Source: Hydractinia symbiolongicarpus (taxonomy: Eukaryota; Cnidaria; Hydrozoa; Anthoathecata; Hydractiniidae). Taken from it: a stretch of 64,000 bases of DNA. The stretch is taken from assembly GCF_029227915.1 (NCBI RefSeq), contig NC_079876.1, positions 33,897,828-33,961,827 of the forward strand, given 5' to 3'. The notes beneath the pieces were generated by a model, which saw only the letters and a list, made by a program, of their open reading frames with translations, was not told the DNA's origin and made no database searches. The translations under genes and the position numbers were made by a program. Shown piece by piece: positions 15,001-30,047 of this stretch (the stretch's first letter is position 1; each line of letters opens with the position of its first letter).

Positions 15001-18000
15001 AGCGCGCGATAACAGATAGGATTGGTCTTACAGTAAGAAATGACATATTTATCTAAATTTTTAAATGAAGCGCTACCACAGCGCCCAGTGTAATCGCTGA
15101 GTTCCGGCAATCATGTCAAATTAAAAAGAATGTTATTTCATGGAGTCCATTTGTCTCACTTATAACGTTTATGAAGTCACAGTCCAAAATCAGTTCAATT
15201 AAGTCCCACAGTCAATAGTTTCACTGTTAAAAGCGATGCAACCTAGTAATGTTGGAAAAATATCGCTACATACATGTTGGTACGAGTACGTGACGCAACC
15301 GTTGTAACTGAAGCGGATTGATACGGTTAGAGAGTCAATGAAATGTAGTTTTTGAAACTGTCGCTATTTCTTCAGCGCGCGATAACAGATAGGATTGGTC
15401 TTACAGTAAGAAATGACATATTTATCTAAATTTTTAAATGAAGCGCTACCACAGCGCCCAGTGTAATCGCTGAGTTCCGGCAATCATGTCAAATTAAAAA
15501 GAATGTTATTTCATGGAGTCCATTTGTCTCACTTATAACATTTATAAGGTCACAGCCCAAAATCAGTTCCAATAACGTCCCACAGTCAATCGTTTCACTG
15601 TTAAAAGCGATACAACCTAGTATTACCGGAAAGATATCACGAAATACATTTTGGTAAGAAAATGTGACTCAACCGTTGTAACTCAAACGGATTGATACTG
15701 TTAGAAAGTCAATGAAATGTACTTTTTGAAACTGTCTCTATTTCTTCAGAGCGGGATAACGGCTAGGATTGGTCCCACAATAAGAAATGACTTATTTATC
15801 TAAATTCTTAAATGAAGCGCTACCACAGCGCCCAGTGTAATCGCTGAGTTGCGGCAATCATGTCAAATTAAGAAGAATGTTATTTCTTGGAGTCCAATTG
15901 TCTCACTTTCACATTTATAAGGTCGCAGCCCAAGATCAGTTCAATTAAGTCCCACAGCCAATTGTTTCACTGTTAAAAGCGATGCAACCTAGTAATACCG
16001 GAAAGACATCACGAAATACATGTTGGTAAGAATATATGACTCAACCGTTGTAGCTCAAAGGGATTGATGCTGTTAGAAAGTCAATGAAATGTACTTTTTG
16101 AAACTGTCTCTATTTCTTCAGCGCGGTCTAACGGCTAGGATTGGTCTTACAGTAAGAAATGACATATTTATCTAAATTTTTAAATGAAACGCTACCACAG
16201 CGACCAGTGTAATCGCTGAGTTCCGGCAATCATGTCAAGTTAAAAAGAATGTTATTTCTTGGAGTCCAATTGTCTCACTTATAACATTTATAAGGTCACA
16301 GTCAAAAATCAGTTCAACTTAATCCCACAGTCAATCGTTTCACTGTTAAAAGCGATGCAACCTATTAATATGAGGAAATTATCGCTAAATACATGTTGGT
16401 ACGAATATGTGACTCATCCGTTGTAACTCAAACGGATTGATGCTGTTGGAAAGTCAATGAAATGTAGTTTTTGATACTGTCTCTATTTCTTCAGCGCGGG
16501 ATAACGGCTAGGATTGGTCCCACAATATAAAATGACTTATTTATTTAAATTTTTAAATAAAGCGCTACCACAGCGACCAGTGTAATCGCTGAGTTCCGGC
16601 AATCATGTCAAATTAAGAAGAATGTTATTTCTTGTAGTCCAATTGTCTCACTTATAACGTTTATAAAGTCACAGTCCAAAATCAGTTCAATTAAGTCCCA
16701 CAGTCAATAGTTTCACTGTTAAAAGCGATGCAACCTAGCAATGTTGGAAAAATGTCGCTAAATACATGTTGGTACGAGTATGTGACGCAACCGTTGTAAC
16801 TGAAGCGGATTGATACCGTTAGAAAGTCAATGAAATGTAGTTTTTGATACTGTCTCTATTTCTTCAGCGCGGGATAACGGCTAGGATTGGTCCCACAATA
16901 TAAAATGATTATTTATCTAAATTTTTAAATGAAGCGCTACCACAGCGACCAGTGTAATCGCTGAGTTCCGGCAATCATGTCAAATTAAGAAGAATGTTAT
17001 TTCTTTTGGTCCAATTGTCTCACTTATAACGTTTATGAAGTCACAGTCCAAAATCAGTTCAATTAAGTCCCACAGTCAATAGTTTCACTGTTAAAAGCGA
17101 TGCAACCTAGTAATGTTGGAAAAATATCGCTACATACATGTTGGTGCGAGTACGTGACGCAATCGTTGTAACTGAAGCGGATTAATACGGTTAGAGAGTC
17201 AATGAAATGTAGTTTTTGAAACTGTCGCTATTTCTTCAGCGCGCGATAACGGCTAGGATTGGTCCCACAGTAAAAATGACTTAATTATCTAAATTTTTAA
17301 ATGAAGTGCTACCACAGCGCCCAGTGTAATCGCTGAGTTCCGGCAATCACGTCAAATTAAGAAGAATGTTGTTTCTTGGAGTCCAATTTTCTCATTTATC
17401 ACATTTATCAGGTCACAGTCCAAAGTTAGTTCAATTAAGTCACACAGTCAATCGTTTCACTGTTAAAAGCGATACAACCTAGTATTACTGGAAAGATATC
17501 ACGAAATACATTTTGGTAAGAATATATGACTCAACCGTTGTAGCTCAAAGGGATTCATGCTGTTAGAAAGTCAATGAAATGTACTTTTTGAAACTGTCTC
17601 TATTTCTTCAGCGCGGGATAACGGCTAGGATTGGTCCCACAATATAAAATGACTTATTTATTTAAATTTTTAAATAAAGCGCTACCACAGCGACTAGTGT
17701 AATCGCTGAGTTCCGGCAATCATGTCAAATTAAGAAGAATGTTATTTCTTTTGGTCCAATTGGCTCACTTATAACGTTTATGAAGTCACAGTCCAAAATC
17801 AGTTCAATTAAGTCCCACAGTCAATAGTTTCACTGTTAAAAGCGATGCAACCTAGTAATGTTGGAAAAATATCGCTACATACATGTTGGTACGAGTACGT
17901 GACGCAACCGTTGTAACTGAAGCGGATTGATACGGTTAGAGAGTCAATGAAATGTAGTTTTTGAAACTGTCGCTATTTCTTCAGCGCGCGATAACTGCTA

Positions 18001-21000
18001 GGATTGGTCCCACAGTAAAAATGACTTACTTATCTAAATTTTTAAATGAAGTGCTACCACAGCGCCCAGTGTAATCGCTGAGTTCCGGCAATCACGTCAA
18101 ATTAAGAAGAATGTTATTTCTTGGAGTCAAATTGTCTCACTTATAACATTTATAAGGTCACAGCCCAAAATCAGTTCCAATTACGTCCCACAGTCAATCG
18201 TTTCACTGTTAAAAGCGATACAACCTAGTATTACCGGAAAGATATCACGAAATAAATTTCGGTAAGAATATGTGACTCAACCGTTGTAACTCAAACGGAT
18301 TGATACTGTTAGAAAGTCAATGAAATGTACTTTTTGAAACTGTCTCTATTTCTTCAGAGCGGGATAACGGCTAGGATTGGTCCCACAGTAAAAAATGACT
18401 TATTTATCTAAATTTTTAAATGAAGCGCTACCACAGCGACCAGTGTAATCGCTGAGTTCCGGCAATCATGTCAAATTAAGAAGAATGTTATTTCTTGTAG
18501 TCCAATTGTCTCACTTATAACATTTATAAAGTCACAGTCCAAAATCAGTTCAATTAAGTCCCACAGTCAATCGTTTCACTGCTAAAACCGATGCAACCTA
18601 GTAATATTGGAAAAATATCGCTAAATACATGTTGGTACGAGTATGTGACGCAACCGTTGTAACTCACACGGACTGTAGCCGTTAGAAAGTCAATGAATTG
18701 AAGTTTTTGAAACTGTCGCTATTTCTTCAGCGCGCGATAACGGCTAGGATTGGTCCCACAGTAAAAATGACTTAACTATCTAAATTTTTAGATGAAGTGC
18801 TACCACAGCGCCCAGTGTAATCGCTGAGTTCCGGCAATCATGTCAAATTAAGAAGAATGTTATTTCTTGGAGTCCAATTGTCTCATTTATCACATTTATC
18901 AAGTCACAGCCCAATATCAGTTCAATTAATTCCCACAGTCAATCGTTTCACTGTTAAAAGCGATACAACCTAGTATTACCGGAAAGATATCACGAAATAC
19001 ATTTGGGTAAGAATATGTGACTCAGCTGTTGTAACTCAAACGGATTGATACTGTTAGAAAGTCAATGAAATGTACTTTTTGAAACTGTCGCTATTTTTTC
19101 AGAGCGGGATAACGACTAGGATTGGTCCCACAGTAAGAAATGACTTATTTATCCAAATTCTTAAATGAAGCGCTACCACAGCGCCCAGTGTAATCGCAGA
19201 GTTCCGGCAATCATGTCAAATTAAAAAGAATGTTATTTCTTGGAGTCCAATTGTCTCACTTATAACATTTATAAGGTCACAGTCAAAAATCAGTTCAATT
19301 TAATCCCACAGTTAATCATTTTACTGTTAAAAGCGATGCAACCTATTAATATGAGAAAATTATCACTAAATACATGTTGGTACGAATATATGACTCATCC
19401 GTTGTAACTCAAACGGATTGATGCTGTTAGAAAGTCAATGAAATGTAGTTTTTGAACCTGTCTCTATTTCTTCAGCGCGGGATAACGGCTAGGATTGGTC
19501 CCACAGTAAAAAATGACTTATTTATCTAAATTTTTAAATTAAGCGCTACCACAGCGACCAGTGTAATCACTGAGTTCCTGCAATCATGTCAAATTAAGAA
19601 GAATGTTATTTCTTGTAGTCCAATTGTCTCACTTATAACATTTATAAGGTCACAGCTCAAAATCAGTTCCAATTAAGTCCCACAGTCAATCGTTTCACTG
19701 TTAAAAGCGATACAACCTAGTATTACCGGAAAGATATCACGAAATACATTTTGGTAAGAATATGTGACTCAGCTGTTGTAACTCAAACGGATTGATACTG
19801 TTAGAAAGTCAATGAAATGTACTTTTTGAAACTGTCGCTATTTTTTCAGAGCGGAATAACGACTAGGATTGGTCCCACAGCAAGAAATGACTTATTTATC
19901 TAAATTCTTTAATGAAGCGCTACCACAGCGCCCAGTGTAATCGCAGAGTTCCGGCAATCATGTCAAATTAAAAAGAATGTTATTTCTTGGAGTCCAATTG
20001 GCTCACTTATAACATTTATAAGGTCACAGTCAAAAATCAGTTCAATTTAATCCCACAGTTAATCATTTCACTGTTAAAAGCGATGCAACCTATTAATATG
20101 AGAAAATTATCGCTAAATACATGTTGGTACGAATATATGACTCATCCGTTGTAACTCAAACGGATTGATGCTGTTAGAAAGTCAATGAAATGTAGTTTTT
20201 GAAACTGTCTCTATTTCTTCAGCGCGGGATAACGGCTAGGATTGGTCCCACAGTAAAAAATGACTTATTTATCTAAATTTTTAAATGAAGCACTACCACA
20301 GCGACCAGTGTAATCGCTGAGTTCCGGCAATCATGTCAAATTAAGAAGAATGTTATTTCTTTGAGTCCAATTGTCTCACTTTCACATTTATAAGGTCACA
20401 GCCCAAAATCAGTTCCTAGTAATATTGGAAAAATATCGCTAAATACATGTTGGTACGAGTATGTGACGCAACGGTTGTAACTGAAGCAGATTGATATCGT
20501 TAGAAAGACAATGAAATGTAGTTTTTGAAACTGTCGCTATTTCTTCAGCGCGCGATAAGGGCTAGGATTGGTCCCACAGTAAAAATGACTTAACTATCTA
20601 AATTTTTAGATGAAGTGCTACCACAGCGCCCAGTGTAGTCGCTGAGTTCCGGCAATCATGTCAAATTAAGAAGAATGTTATTTCTTGGAGTCCAATTGTC
20701 TCATTTATCACATTTATCAAGTCACAGCCCAATATCAGTTCAATTAAGTCCCACAGTCAATCGTTTCACTGTTAAAAGCGATACAACCTAGTATTACCGG
20801 AAAGATATCACGAAATTCATTTTGGTAAGAATATGTGACTCAGCTGTTGTAACTCAAACGGATTGATACTGTTAGAAAGTCAATGAAATGTACTTTTTGA
20901 AACTGTCGCTATTTTTTCAGAGCGGGATAACGACTAGGATTGGTCCCACAGTAAGAAATGACTTATTTATCTAAATTCTTAAATGAAGCGCTACCACAGC

Positions 21001-24000
21001 GCCCTGTGTAATCGCAGAGTTCCGGCAATCATGTCAAATTAAAAAGAATGTTATTTCTTGGAGTCCAATTGTCTCACTTATAACATTTATAAGGTCACAG
21101 TCAAAAATCAGTTCAATTTAATCCCACAGTTAATCATTTCACTGTTAAAAGCGATGCAACCTAGTAATATTGGAGAAATATCGCTAAATACATGTTGGTA
21201 CGAGTATGTGACGCAACCGTTGTAACTGAAGCAGATTGATATCGTTAGAAAGTCAATGAAATGTAGTTTTTGAAACTGTCGCTATTTCTTCAGCGCGCGA
21301 TAACGGCTAGGATTGGTCCCAGAGTAAAAATGACTTTATTATCTAAATTTTTAGATGAAGTGCTACCACAGCGCCCAGTGTAACCGCTGAGTTCCGGCAA
21401 TCATGTCAAATTAAGAAGAATGTTATTTCTTGGAGTCCAATTGTCTCATTTATCACATTTATCAAGTCACAGTCCAATATCAGTTCAATTAAGTCCCACT
21501 GTCAATCGTTTCACTGTTAAAAGCGATACAACCTAGTATTACCGGAAAGATATCACGAAATACATTTTGGTAAGAATATGTGACTTAGCTGTTGTAACTC
21601 AAACGGATTGATACTGTTAGAAAGTCAATGAAATGTACTTTTTGAAACTGTCACTATTTTTTCAGAGCGGGATAACGACTAGGATTGGTCCCACAGTAAG
21701 AAATGACTTATTTATCTAAATTCTTAAATGAAGCGCTACCACAGCGCCCAGTGTAATCGCAGAGTTCCGGCAATCATGTCAAATTAAAAAGAATGTTATT
21801 TCTTGGAGTCCAATTGTCTCACTTATAACATTTACAAGGTCACAGTCAAAAATCAGTTCAATTTAATCCCACAGTTAATCATTTCACTGTTAAAAGCGAT
21901 GCAACCTATTAATATGAGAAAATTATCGCTAAATACATGTTGGTACGAATATATGACTCATCCGTTGTAACTCAAACGGATTGATGCTGTTAGAAAGTCA
22001 ATGAAATGTAGTTTTTAAACCTGTCTCTATTTCTTCAGCGCGGGATAACGGCTAGGATTGGTCCCACAGTAAAAAATGACTTATTTATCTAAATTTTTAA
22101 ATGAAGCGCTACCACAGCGACCAGTGTAATCGCTGAGTTCCGGCAATCATGTCAAATTAAGAAGAATGTTATTTCTTGTAGTCCAATTGTCTCACTTATA
22201 ACATTTATAAAGTCACAGTCCCAAATCAGTTCAATTAAGTCCCACAGTCAATCGTTTCACTGTTAAAAGCGATACAACCTAGTATTACCGGAAAGATATC
22301 ACGAAATACATTTTGGTAAGAATATGTGACTCAGCTGTTGTAACTCAAACGGATTGATACTGTTAGAAAGTCAATGAAATGTACTTTTTGAAACTGTCGC
22401 TATTTTTTCAGAGCGGAATAACGACTAGGATTGGTCCCACAGCAAGAAATGACTTATTTATCTAAATTCTTTAATGAAGCGCTACCACAGCGCCCAGTGT
22501 AATCGCAGAGTTCCGGCAATCATGTCAAATTAAAAAGAATGTTATTTCTTGGAGTCCAATTGGCTCACTTATAACATTTATAAGGTCACAGTCAAAAATC
22601 AGTTCAATTTAATCCCACAGTTAATCATTTCACTGTTAAAAGCGATGCAACCTATTAATATGAGAAAATTATCGCTAAATACATGTTGGTACGAATATAT
22701 GACTCATCCGTTGTAACTCAAACGGATTGATGCTGTTAGAAAGTCAATGAAATGTAGTCTTTGAAACTGGCTCTATTTCTTCAGCGCGGGATAACGGCTA
22801 GGATTGGTCCCACAGTAAAAAATGACTTATTTATCTAAATTTTTAAATGAAGCACTACCACAGCGACCAGTGTAATCGCTGAGTTCCGGCAATCATGTCA
22901 AATTAAGAAGAATGTTATTTCTTTGAGTCCAATTGTCTCACTTTCACATTTATAAGGTCACAGCCCAAAATCAGTTCCTAGTAATATTGGAAAAATATCG
23001 CTAAATACATGTTGGTACGAGTATGTGACGCAACCGTTGTAACTGAAGCAGATTGATATCGTTAGAAAGACAATGAAATGTAGTTTTTGAAACTGTCGCT
23101 ATTTCTTCAGCGCGCGATAAGGGCTAGGATTGGTCCCACAGTAAAAATGACTTAACTATCTAAATTTTTAGATGAAGTGCTACCACAGCGCCCAGTGTAG
23201 TCGCTGAGTTCCGGCAATCATGTCAAATTAAGAAGAATGTTATTTCTTGGAGTCCAATTGTCTCATTTATCACATTTATCAAGTCACAGCCCAATATCAG
23301 TTCAATTAAGTCCCACAGTCAATCGTTTCACTGTTAAAAGCGATACAACCTAGTATTACCGGAAAGATATCACGAAATTCATTTTGGTAAGAATATGTGA
23401 CTCAGCTGTTGTAACTCAAACGGATTGATACTGTTAGAAAGTCAATGAAATGTACTTTTTGAAACTGTCGCTATTTTTTCAGAGGGGGATAACGACTAGG
23501 ATTGGTCACACAGTAAGAAATGACTTATTTATCTAAATTCTTAAATGAAGCGCTACCACAGCGCCCTGTGTAATCGCAGAGTTCCGGCAATCATGTCAAA
23601 TTAAAAAGAATGTTATTTCTTGGAGTCCAATTGTCTCACTTATAACATTTATAAGGTCACAGTCAAAAATCAGTTCAATTTAATCCCACAGTTAATCATT
23701 TCACTGTTAAAAGCGATGCAACCTAGTAATATTGGAGAAATATCGCTAAATACATGTTGGTACGAGTATGTGACGCAACCGTTGTAACTGAAGCAGATTG
23801 ATATCGTTAGAAAGTCAATGAAATGTAGTTTTTGAAACTGTCGCTATTTCTTCAGCGCGCGATAACGGCTAGGATTGGTCCCACAGTAAAAATGACTTTA
23901 TTATCTAAATTTTTAGATGAAGTGCTAAGACAGCGCCCAGTGTAATCGCTGAGTTCCGGCAATCATGTCAAATTCAGAAGAATGTTATTTCTTGGAGTCC

Positions 24001-27000
24001 AATTGTCTCATTTATCACATTTATCAAGTCACAGTCCAATATCAGTTCAATTAAGTCCCACTGTTAATCGTTTCACTGTTAAAAGCGATACAACCTAGTA
24101 TTACCGGAAAGATATCACGAAATACATTTTGGTAAGAATATGTGACTTAGCTGTTGTAACTCAAACGGATTGATACTGTTAGAAAGTCAATGAAATGTAC
24201 TTTTTGAAACTGTCACTATTTTTTCAGAGCGGGATAACGACTAGGATTGGTCCCACAGTAAGAAATGACTTATTTATCTAAATTCTTAAATGAAGCGCTA
24301 CCACAGCGCCCAGTGTAATCGCAGAGTTCCGGCAATCATGTCAAATTAAAAAGAATGTTATTTCTTGGAGTCAAATTGTCTCACTTATAACATTTACAAG
24401 GTCACAGTCAAAAATCAGTTCAATTTAATCCCACAGTTAATCATTTCACTGTTAAAAGCGATGCAACCTATTAATATGAGAAAATTATCGCTAAATACAT
24501 GTTGGTACGAATATATGACTCATCCGTTGTAACTCAAACGGATTGATGCTGTTAGAAAGTCAATGAAATGTAGTTTTTAAACCTGTCTCTATTTCTTCAG
24601 CGCGGGATAACGGCTAGGATTGGTCCCACAGTAAAAAATGACTTATTTATCTAAATTTTTAAATGAAGCGCTACCACAGCGACCAGTGTAATCGCTGAGT
24701 TCCGGCAATCATGTCAAATTAAGAAGAATGTTATTTCTTGTAGTCCAATTGTCTCACTTATAACATTTATAAAGTCACAGTCCAAAATCAGTTCAATTAA
24801 GTCCCACAGTCAATCGTTTCACTGCTAAAAGCGATGCAACCTAGTAATATTGGAAAAATATCGCTAAATACATGTTGGTACGAGTATGTGACGCAACCGT
24901 TGTAGCTGAAGCAGATTGATATCGTTAGAAAGTCAATGAATTGCAGTTTTTGAAACTGTCGCTATTTCTTCAGCGCGCGATAACGGCTAGGATTGGTCCC
25001 GCAGTAAAAATGACTTAACTATCTAAATTCTTAAATGAAGCGCTACCACAGCGCTCAGTGTAATCGCTGAGTTCCGGCAATCATGTCAAATTAAAAAGAA
25101 TGTTATTTCTTGGAGTCCAACTGTCTCACTTATAAAATTTATAAGGTCACAGTCAAAAATCAGTTCAATTTAATCCCACAGTCAATCATTTCACTGTTAA
25201 AGGCGATGCAACCTATTAATATGAGAAAATTATCGCTAAATACATGTTGGTACGAATATATGACTCATCCGTTGTTACTCAAACGGATTGATGCTGTTAG
25301 AAAGTCAATGAAATGTAGTTTTTGAAACTGTCTCTATATCTTCAGCGCGGGATAAAGGCTAGGATTGGTCCCACAGTAAAAAATGACTTATTTATCTAAA
25401 TTTTTAAATGAAGCGCTACCACGGCGACCAGTGTAATCGCTGAGTTCCTGCAATCATGTCAAATTAAGAAGAATGTTATTTCTTGTAGTCCAATTGTCTC
25501 ACTTATAACATTTATAAAGTCACAGTCCAAAGTCAGTTCAATTAAGTCCCACAGTTAATCGTTTCACTGTTAAAAGCGATGCAACCTATTAATATTGGAA
25601 AAATATCGCTAAATACATGTTGGTACGAGTATGTGACGCAACCGTTGTAACTGAAGTGGATTGATACCGTTAGAAAGTCAATGAAATGTAGCTTTTGAAA
25701 CTGTCGCTATTTCTTCAGCGCGCGATAACGGCTAGGATTAGTCCCACAGTAAAAATGACTTAACTATCTAAATTTTTAAATGAAGTGCTACCAAAGCGCC
25801 CAGTGTAATCGCTGAGTTCCGGCAATCTCGTCAAATTAAGAAGAATGTTATTTCTTGGGGTCCAGTTTTCTCATTTATCACATTTATCAGGTCACAGTCC
25901 AAAGTTAGTTCAATTAAGTCACACAGTTAATCATTTCACTGTTAAAAGCGATGCAACCTAGTAATATTGGAGAAATATCGCTAAATACATGTTGGTACGA
26001 GTATGTGACGCAACCGTTGTAACTGAAGAGGATTGATACCGTTAGAAAGTCAATGAAATGTAGTTTTTGAAACTGTCGCTATTTCTTCAGCGCGCAATAA
26101 CGGCTAAGATTGGTCCAACAGTAAAAATGACTTAATTATCTAAATTTTAAAATGAAGTGCTACCACAGCGCCCAGTGTAATCTCTGAGTTCCGGCAATCA
26201 CGTCAAATTAAGAAGAATGTTATTTCTTGGAGTCCAATTGTCTCACTTATAACATTTATAAGGTCACAGCCCAATATCAGTTCAATTAAGTCCCACAGTC
26301 AATCGTTTCACTGTTAAAAGCGATACAACCTAGTATTACCGAAAAGATATCACGAAATACATTTTGGTAAGAATATGTGACTCAGCCGTTGTAACTCAAA
26401 CGGATGGTACTGTTAGAAAGTCAATGAAATGTACTTTTTGAAACTGTCGCTATTTCTTCAGAGCGGGATAACGGCTAGGATTGGTCCCACAGTAAGAAAT
26501 GACTTATTTGTCTAAATTCTTAAATGAAGCGCTACCACAGCGCCCAGTGTAATCGCTGAGTTCCGGCAATCATGTCAAATTAAAAAGAATTTTATTTCTT
26601 GGAGTCCAATTGTCTCACTTATAACATTTATAAGGTCACAGTCAAAAATCAGTTCAATTTAATCCCACAGTCAATCGTTTCACTGTTAAAAGCGATGCAA
26701 CCTATTAATATGAAAAAATTATCGCTAAATACATGTTGGTACGAATATGTGACTCAACCGTTGTAACTCAAACGGATTGATGCTGTTAGAAAGTCAATGA
26801 AATGTAGTTTTTGATACTGTCTCTATTTCTTCAGCGCGGGATAACGGCTAGGATTGGTCCCACAATATAAAATGACTTATTTATCTAAATTTTTAAATGA
26901 AGCGCTACCACAGCGACCAGTGTAATCGCTGAGTTCCGGCAATCATGTCAAATTAAGAAGAATGTTATTTCTTGGAGTCCAATTGTCTCACTTTCACATT

Positions 27001-29730
27001 TATAAGGTCGCAGCCCAAAATCAGTTCAATTAAGTCCCACAGCCAATTGTTTCACTGTTAAAAGCGATGCAACCTAGTAATACCGGAAAGACATCACGAA
27101 ATACATGTTGGTAAGAATATATGACTCAACCGTTGTAGCTCAAAGGGATTGATGCTGTTAGAAAGTCAATGAAATGTACTTTTTGAAACTGTCTCTATTT
27201 CTTCAGCGCGGTCTAACGGCTAGGATTGGTCTTACAGTCAGAAATGACATATTTATCTAAATTTTTAAATGAAACGCTACCACAGCGACCAGTGTAATCG
27301 CTGAGTTCCGGCAATCATGTCAAATTAAAAAGAATGTTATTTCTTGGAGTCCAATTGTCTCACTTATAACATTTATAAGGTCACAGTCAAAAATCAGTTC
27401 AACTTAATCCCACAGTCAATCGTTTCACTGTTAAAAGCGATGCAACCTATTAATATGAGGAAATTATCGCTAAATACATGTTGGTACGAATATGTGACTC
27501 ATCCGTTGTAACTCAAGCGGATTGATGCTGTTGGAAAGTCAATGAAATGTAGTTTTTGATACTGTCTCTATTTCTTCAGCGCGGGATAACGGCTAGGATT
27601 GGTCCCACAATATAAAATGACTTATTTATTTAAATTTTTAAATAAAGCGCTACCACAGCGACCAGTGTAATCGCTGAGTTCCGGCAATCATGTCAAATTA
27701 AGAAGAATGTTATTTCTTGTAGTCCAATTGTCTCACTTATAACGTTTATAAAGCCACAGTCCAAAATCAATTCAATTAAGTCCCACAGTCAATAGTTTCA
27801 CTGTTAAAAGCGATGCAACCTAGTAATGTTGGAAAAATATCGCTAAATACATGTTGGTACGAGTATGTGACGCAACCGTTGTAACTGAAGCGGATTGATA
27901 CCGTTAGAAAGTCAATGAAATGTAGTTTTTGATACTGTCTCTATTTCTTCAGCGCAGGATAACGGCTAGGATTGGTCCCACAATATAAAATGATTATTTA
28001 TCTAAATTTTTAAATGAAGCGCTACCACAGCGACCAGTGTAATCGCTGAGTTCCGGCAATCATGTCAAATTAAGAAGAATGTTATTTCTTTTGGTCCAAT
28101 TGTCTCACTTATAACGTTTATGAATTCACAGTCCAAAATCAGTTCAATTAAGTCCCACAGTCAATAGTTTCACTGTTAAAAGCGATGCAACCTAGTAATG
28201 TTGGAAAAATATCGCTACATACATGTTGGTACGAGTACGTGACGCAACCTTTGTAACTGAAGCGGATTGATACGGTTAGAGAGTCAATGAAATGTAGTTT
28301 TTGAAACTGTCGCTATTTCTTCAGCGCGCGATAACGGCTAGGATTGGTCCCACAGTAAAAATGACTTAATTATCTAAATTTTTAAATGAAGTGCTACCAC
28401 AGCGCCCAGTGTAATCGCTGAGTTCCGGCAATCACGTCAAATTAAGAAGAATGTTGTTTCTTGGAGTCCAATTTTCTCATTTATCACATTTATCAGGTCA
28501 CAGTCCAAAGTTAGTTCAATTAAGTCACACAGTCAATCGTTTCACTGTTAAAAGCGATACAACCTAGTATTACCGGAAAGATATCACGAAATAAATTTCG
28601 GTAAGAATATGTGACTCAACCGTTGTAACTCAAACGGATTGATACTGTTAGAAAGTCAATGAAATGTACTTTTTGAAACTGTCTCTATTTCTTCAGAGCG
28701 GGATAACGGCTAGGATTGGTCCCACATTAAAAAATGACTTATTTATCTAAATTTTTAAATGAAGCGCTACCACAGCGACCAGTGTAATCGCTGAGTTCCG
28801 GCAGTCATGTCAAATTAAGAAGAATGTTATTTCTTGTAGTCCAATTGTCTCACTTATAACATTTATAAAGTCACAGTCCAAAATCAGTTCAATTAAGTCC
28901 CACAGTCAATCGTTTCACTGCTAAAACCGATGCAACCTAGTAATATTGGAAAAATATCGCTAAATACATGTTGGTACGAGTATGTGACGCAACCGTTGTA
29001 ACTCACACGGACTGTAGCCGTTAGAAAGTCAATGAATTGAAGTTTTTGAAACTGTCGCTATTTCTTCAGCGCGCGATGACGGCTAGGATTGGTCCCACAG
29101 TAAAAATGACTTAACTATCTAAATTTTTAGATGAAGTGCTACCACAGCGCCCAGTGTAATCGCTGAGTTCCGGCAATCATGTCAAATTAAGAAGAATGTT
29201 ATTTCTTGGAGTCCAATTGTCTCATTTATCACATTTATCAAGTCACAGCCCAATATCAGTTCAATTAAGTCCCACAGTCAATCGTTTCACTGTTAAAAGC
29301 GATACAACCTAGAATTACCGGAAAGATATCACGAAATACATTTTGGTAAGAATATGTGACTCAGCTGTTGTAACTCAAACGGATTGATTCTGTTAGAAAG
29401 TCAATGAAATGTACTTTTTGAAACTGTTGCTATTTTTTCAGAGCGGGATAACGACTAGGATTGGTCCCACAGTAAGAAATGACTTATTTATCCAAATTCT
29501 TAAATGAAGCGCTACCACAGCGCCCAGTGTAATCGCAGAGTTCCGGCAATCATGTCAAATTAAAAAGAATGTTATTTCTTGGAGTCCAATTGTCTCACTT
29601 ATAACATTTATAAGGTCTCAGTCAAAAATCAGTTCAATTTAATCCCACAGTTAATCATTTCACTGTTAAAAGCGATGCAACCTATTAATATGAGAAAATT
29701 ATCGCTAAATACATGTTGGTACGAATATAT
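1..29730. repeat. Left satellite array, ~372-bp monomer, about 80 copies
   Basis: The whole stretch is head-to-tail copies of one AT-rich monomer. A fixed landmark (tcatgtcaaat) recurs at about 201, 574, 947, 1321, 1693 and 2065, giving spacings of 372-374 bp. Monomers fall into variant types, for example ...gaatatgtgactc..., ...gagtatgtgacgc... and ...gaatatatgactc.... These types repeat in blocks, which marks higher-order organisation. Some monomers carry a CCGTT/AACGG inverted repeat with an 8-nt loop. I see no genes, tRNA or rRNA; the few 70-aa open frames are chance openings of the repeat. Such arrays are typical of centromeric or other heterochromatin, but location cannot be told from sequence alone. 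Confidence 0.97.
29726..29730. repeat. Left target-site duplication TATAT
   Basis: TATAT directly precedes the AGAG terminus and recurs at 46010-46014 after the CTCT terminus. The satellite reads acgaa-TATAT-gactca in uninterrupted monomers (for example near 22690), so the empty site is recovered by removing one copy. Polintons usually make 6-bp duplications; a 6-bp reading does not fit here (atatat versus tatatg). Confidence 0.9.
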
Positions 29731-29990
29731 AGAGATAGGAAAATACCAATGTTAGGACAGACCCCCTTAGCAGTTTCCTATCCCACGTTAAATTATAGAT
29801 CATCCCCGTTAAATCAACGATAGAATAGTCCATAAAATCCATGTGCACTTTACCACTTTACGTCAAATAAGCGGGCATGCTCTATAATATCTGTCCAAAA
29901 CCCCCACCCCAGCCGTGTCCCCTCCCTCCCCTCCCCATGGGTCCCTACCCACCCTCATCTGTCGTGTCCCCCAATTATAGTGTTATGTGT
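29731..29990 (+). repeat. Left terminal inverted repeat (260 bp)
   Basis: Begins AGAGATAGGAAAATACC and matches the reverse complement of 45750-46009 without indels and with one visible mismatch (T in GATAGAATAGTCC here, G in the right copy). It contains a C-rich tract at 29919-29936, the complement of a G-quadruplex-type motif. Matching ends at 29990; from 29991 the two arms diverge. In this family the TIR ends are where the terminal protein primes DNA synthesis and where the integrase cuts. Confidence 0.97.
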
Positions 29991-30003
29991 TATGTGTGTG
30001 TCT

Positions 30004-30028
30004 ATCTTTACCAGAAACAAGTAAAGAT
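30004..30028 (-). terminator. Gene-end hairpin H1 after the 116-aa gene
   Basis: Perfect 8-bp inverted repeat ATCTTTAC (30004-30011) / GTAAAGAT (30021-30028) with a 9-nt loop. It lies about 20 nt past the stop codon of the minus-strand gene ending at 30048. Stem and loop closely match hairpin H6 after the integrase, the other minus-strand gene with this arrangement. A role in transcript 3'-end formation is inferred from its position. Confidence 0.6.
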
Positions 30029-30047
30029 GATTGCAACATTGCAAGGT

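Noticed and set aside
25110-25325. 71-codon open frame in the satellite, repeated identically at 49919-50134
   Set aside because: It is only the satellite monomer read in one frame where two stops happen to be absent; other monomers break it and composition is that of the repeat.
1-29730. CRISPR-like array
   Set aside because: Repeats are ~372 bp, contiguous and without unique spacers; this is eukaryotic satellite DNA.
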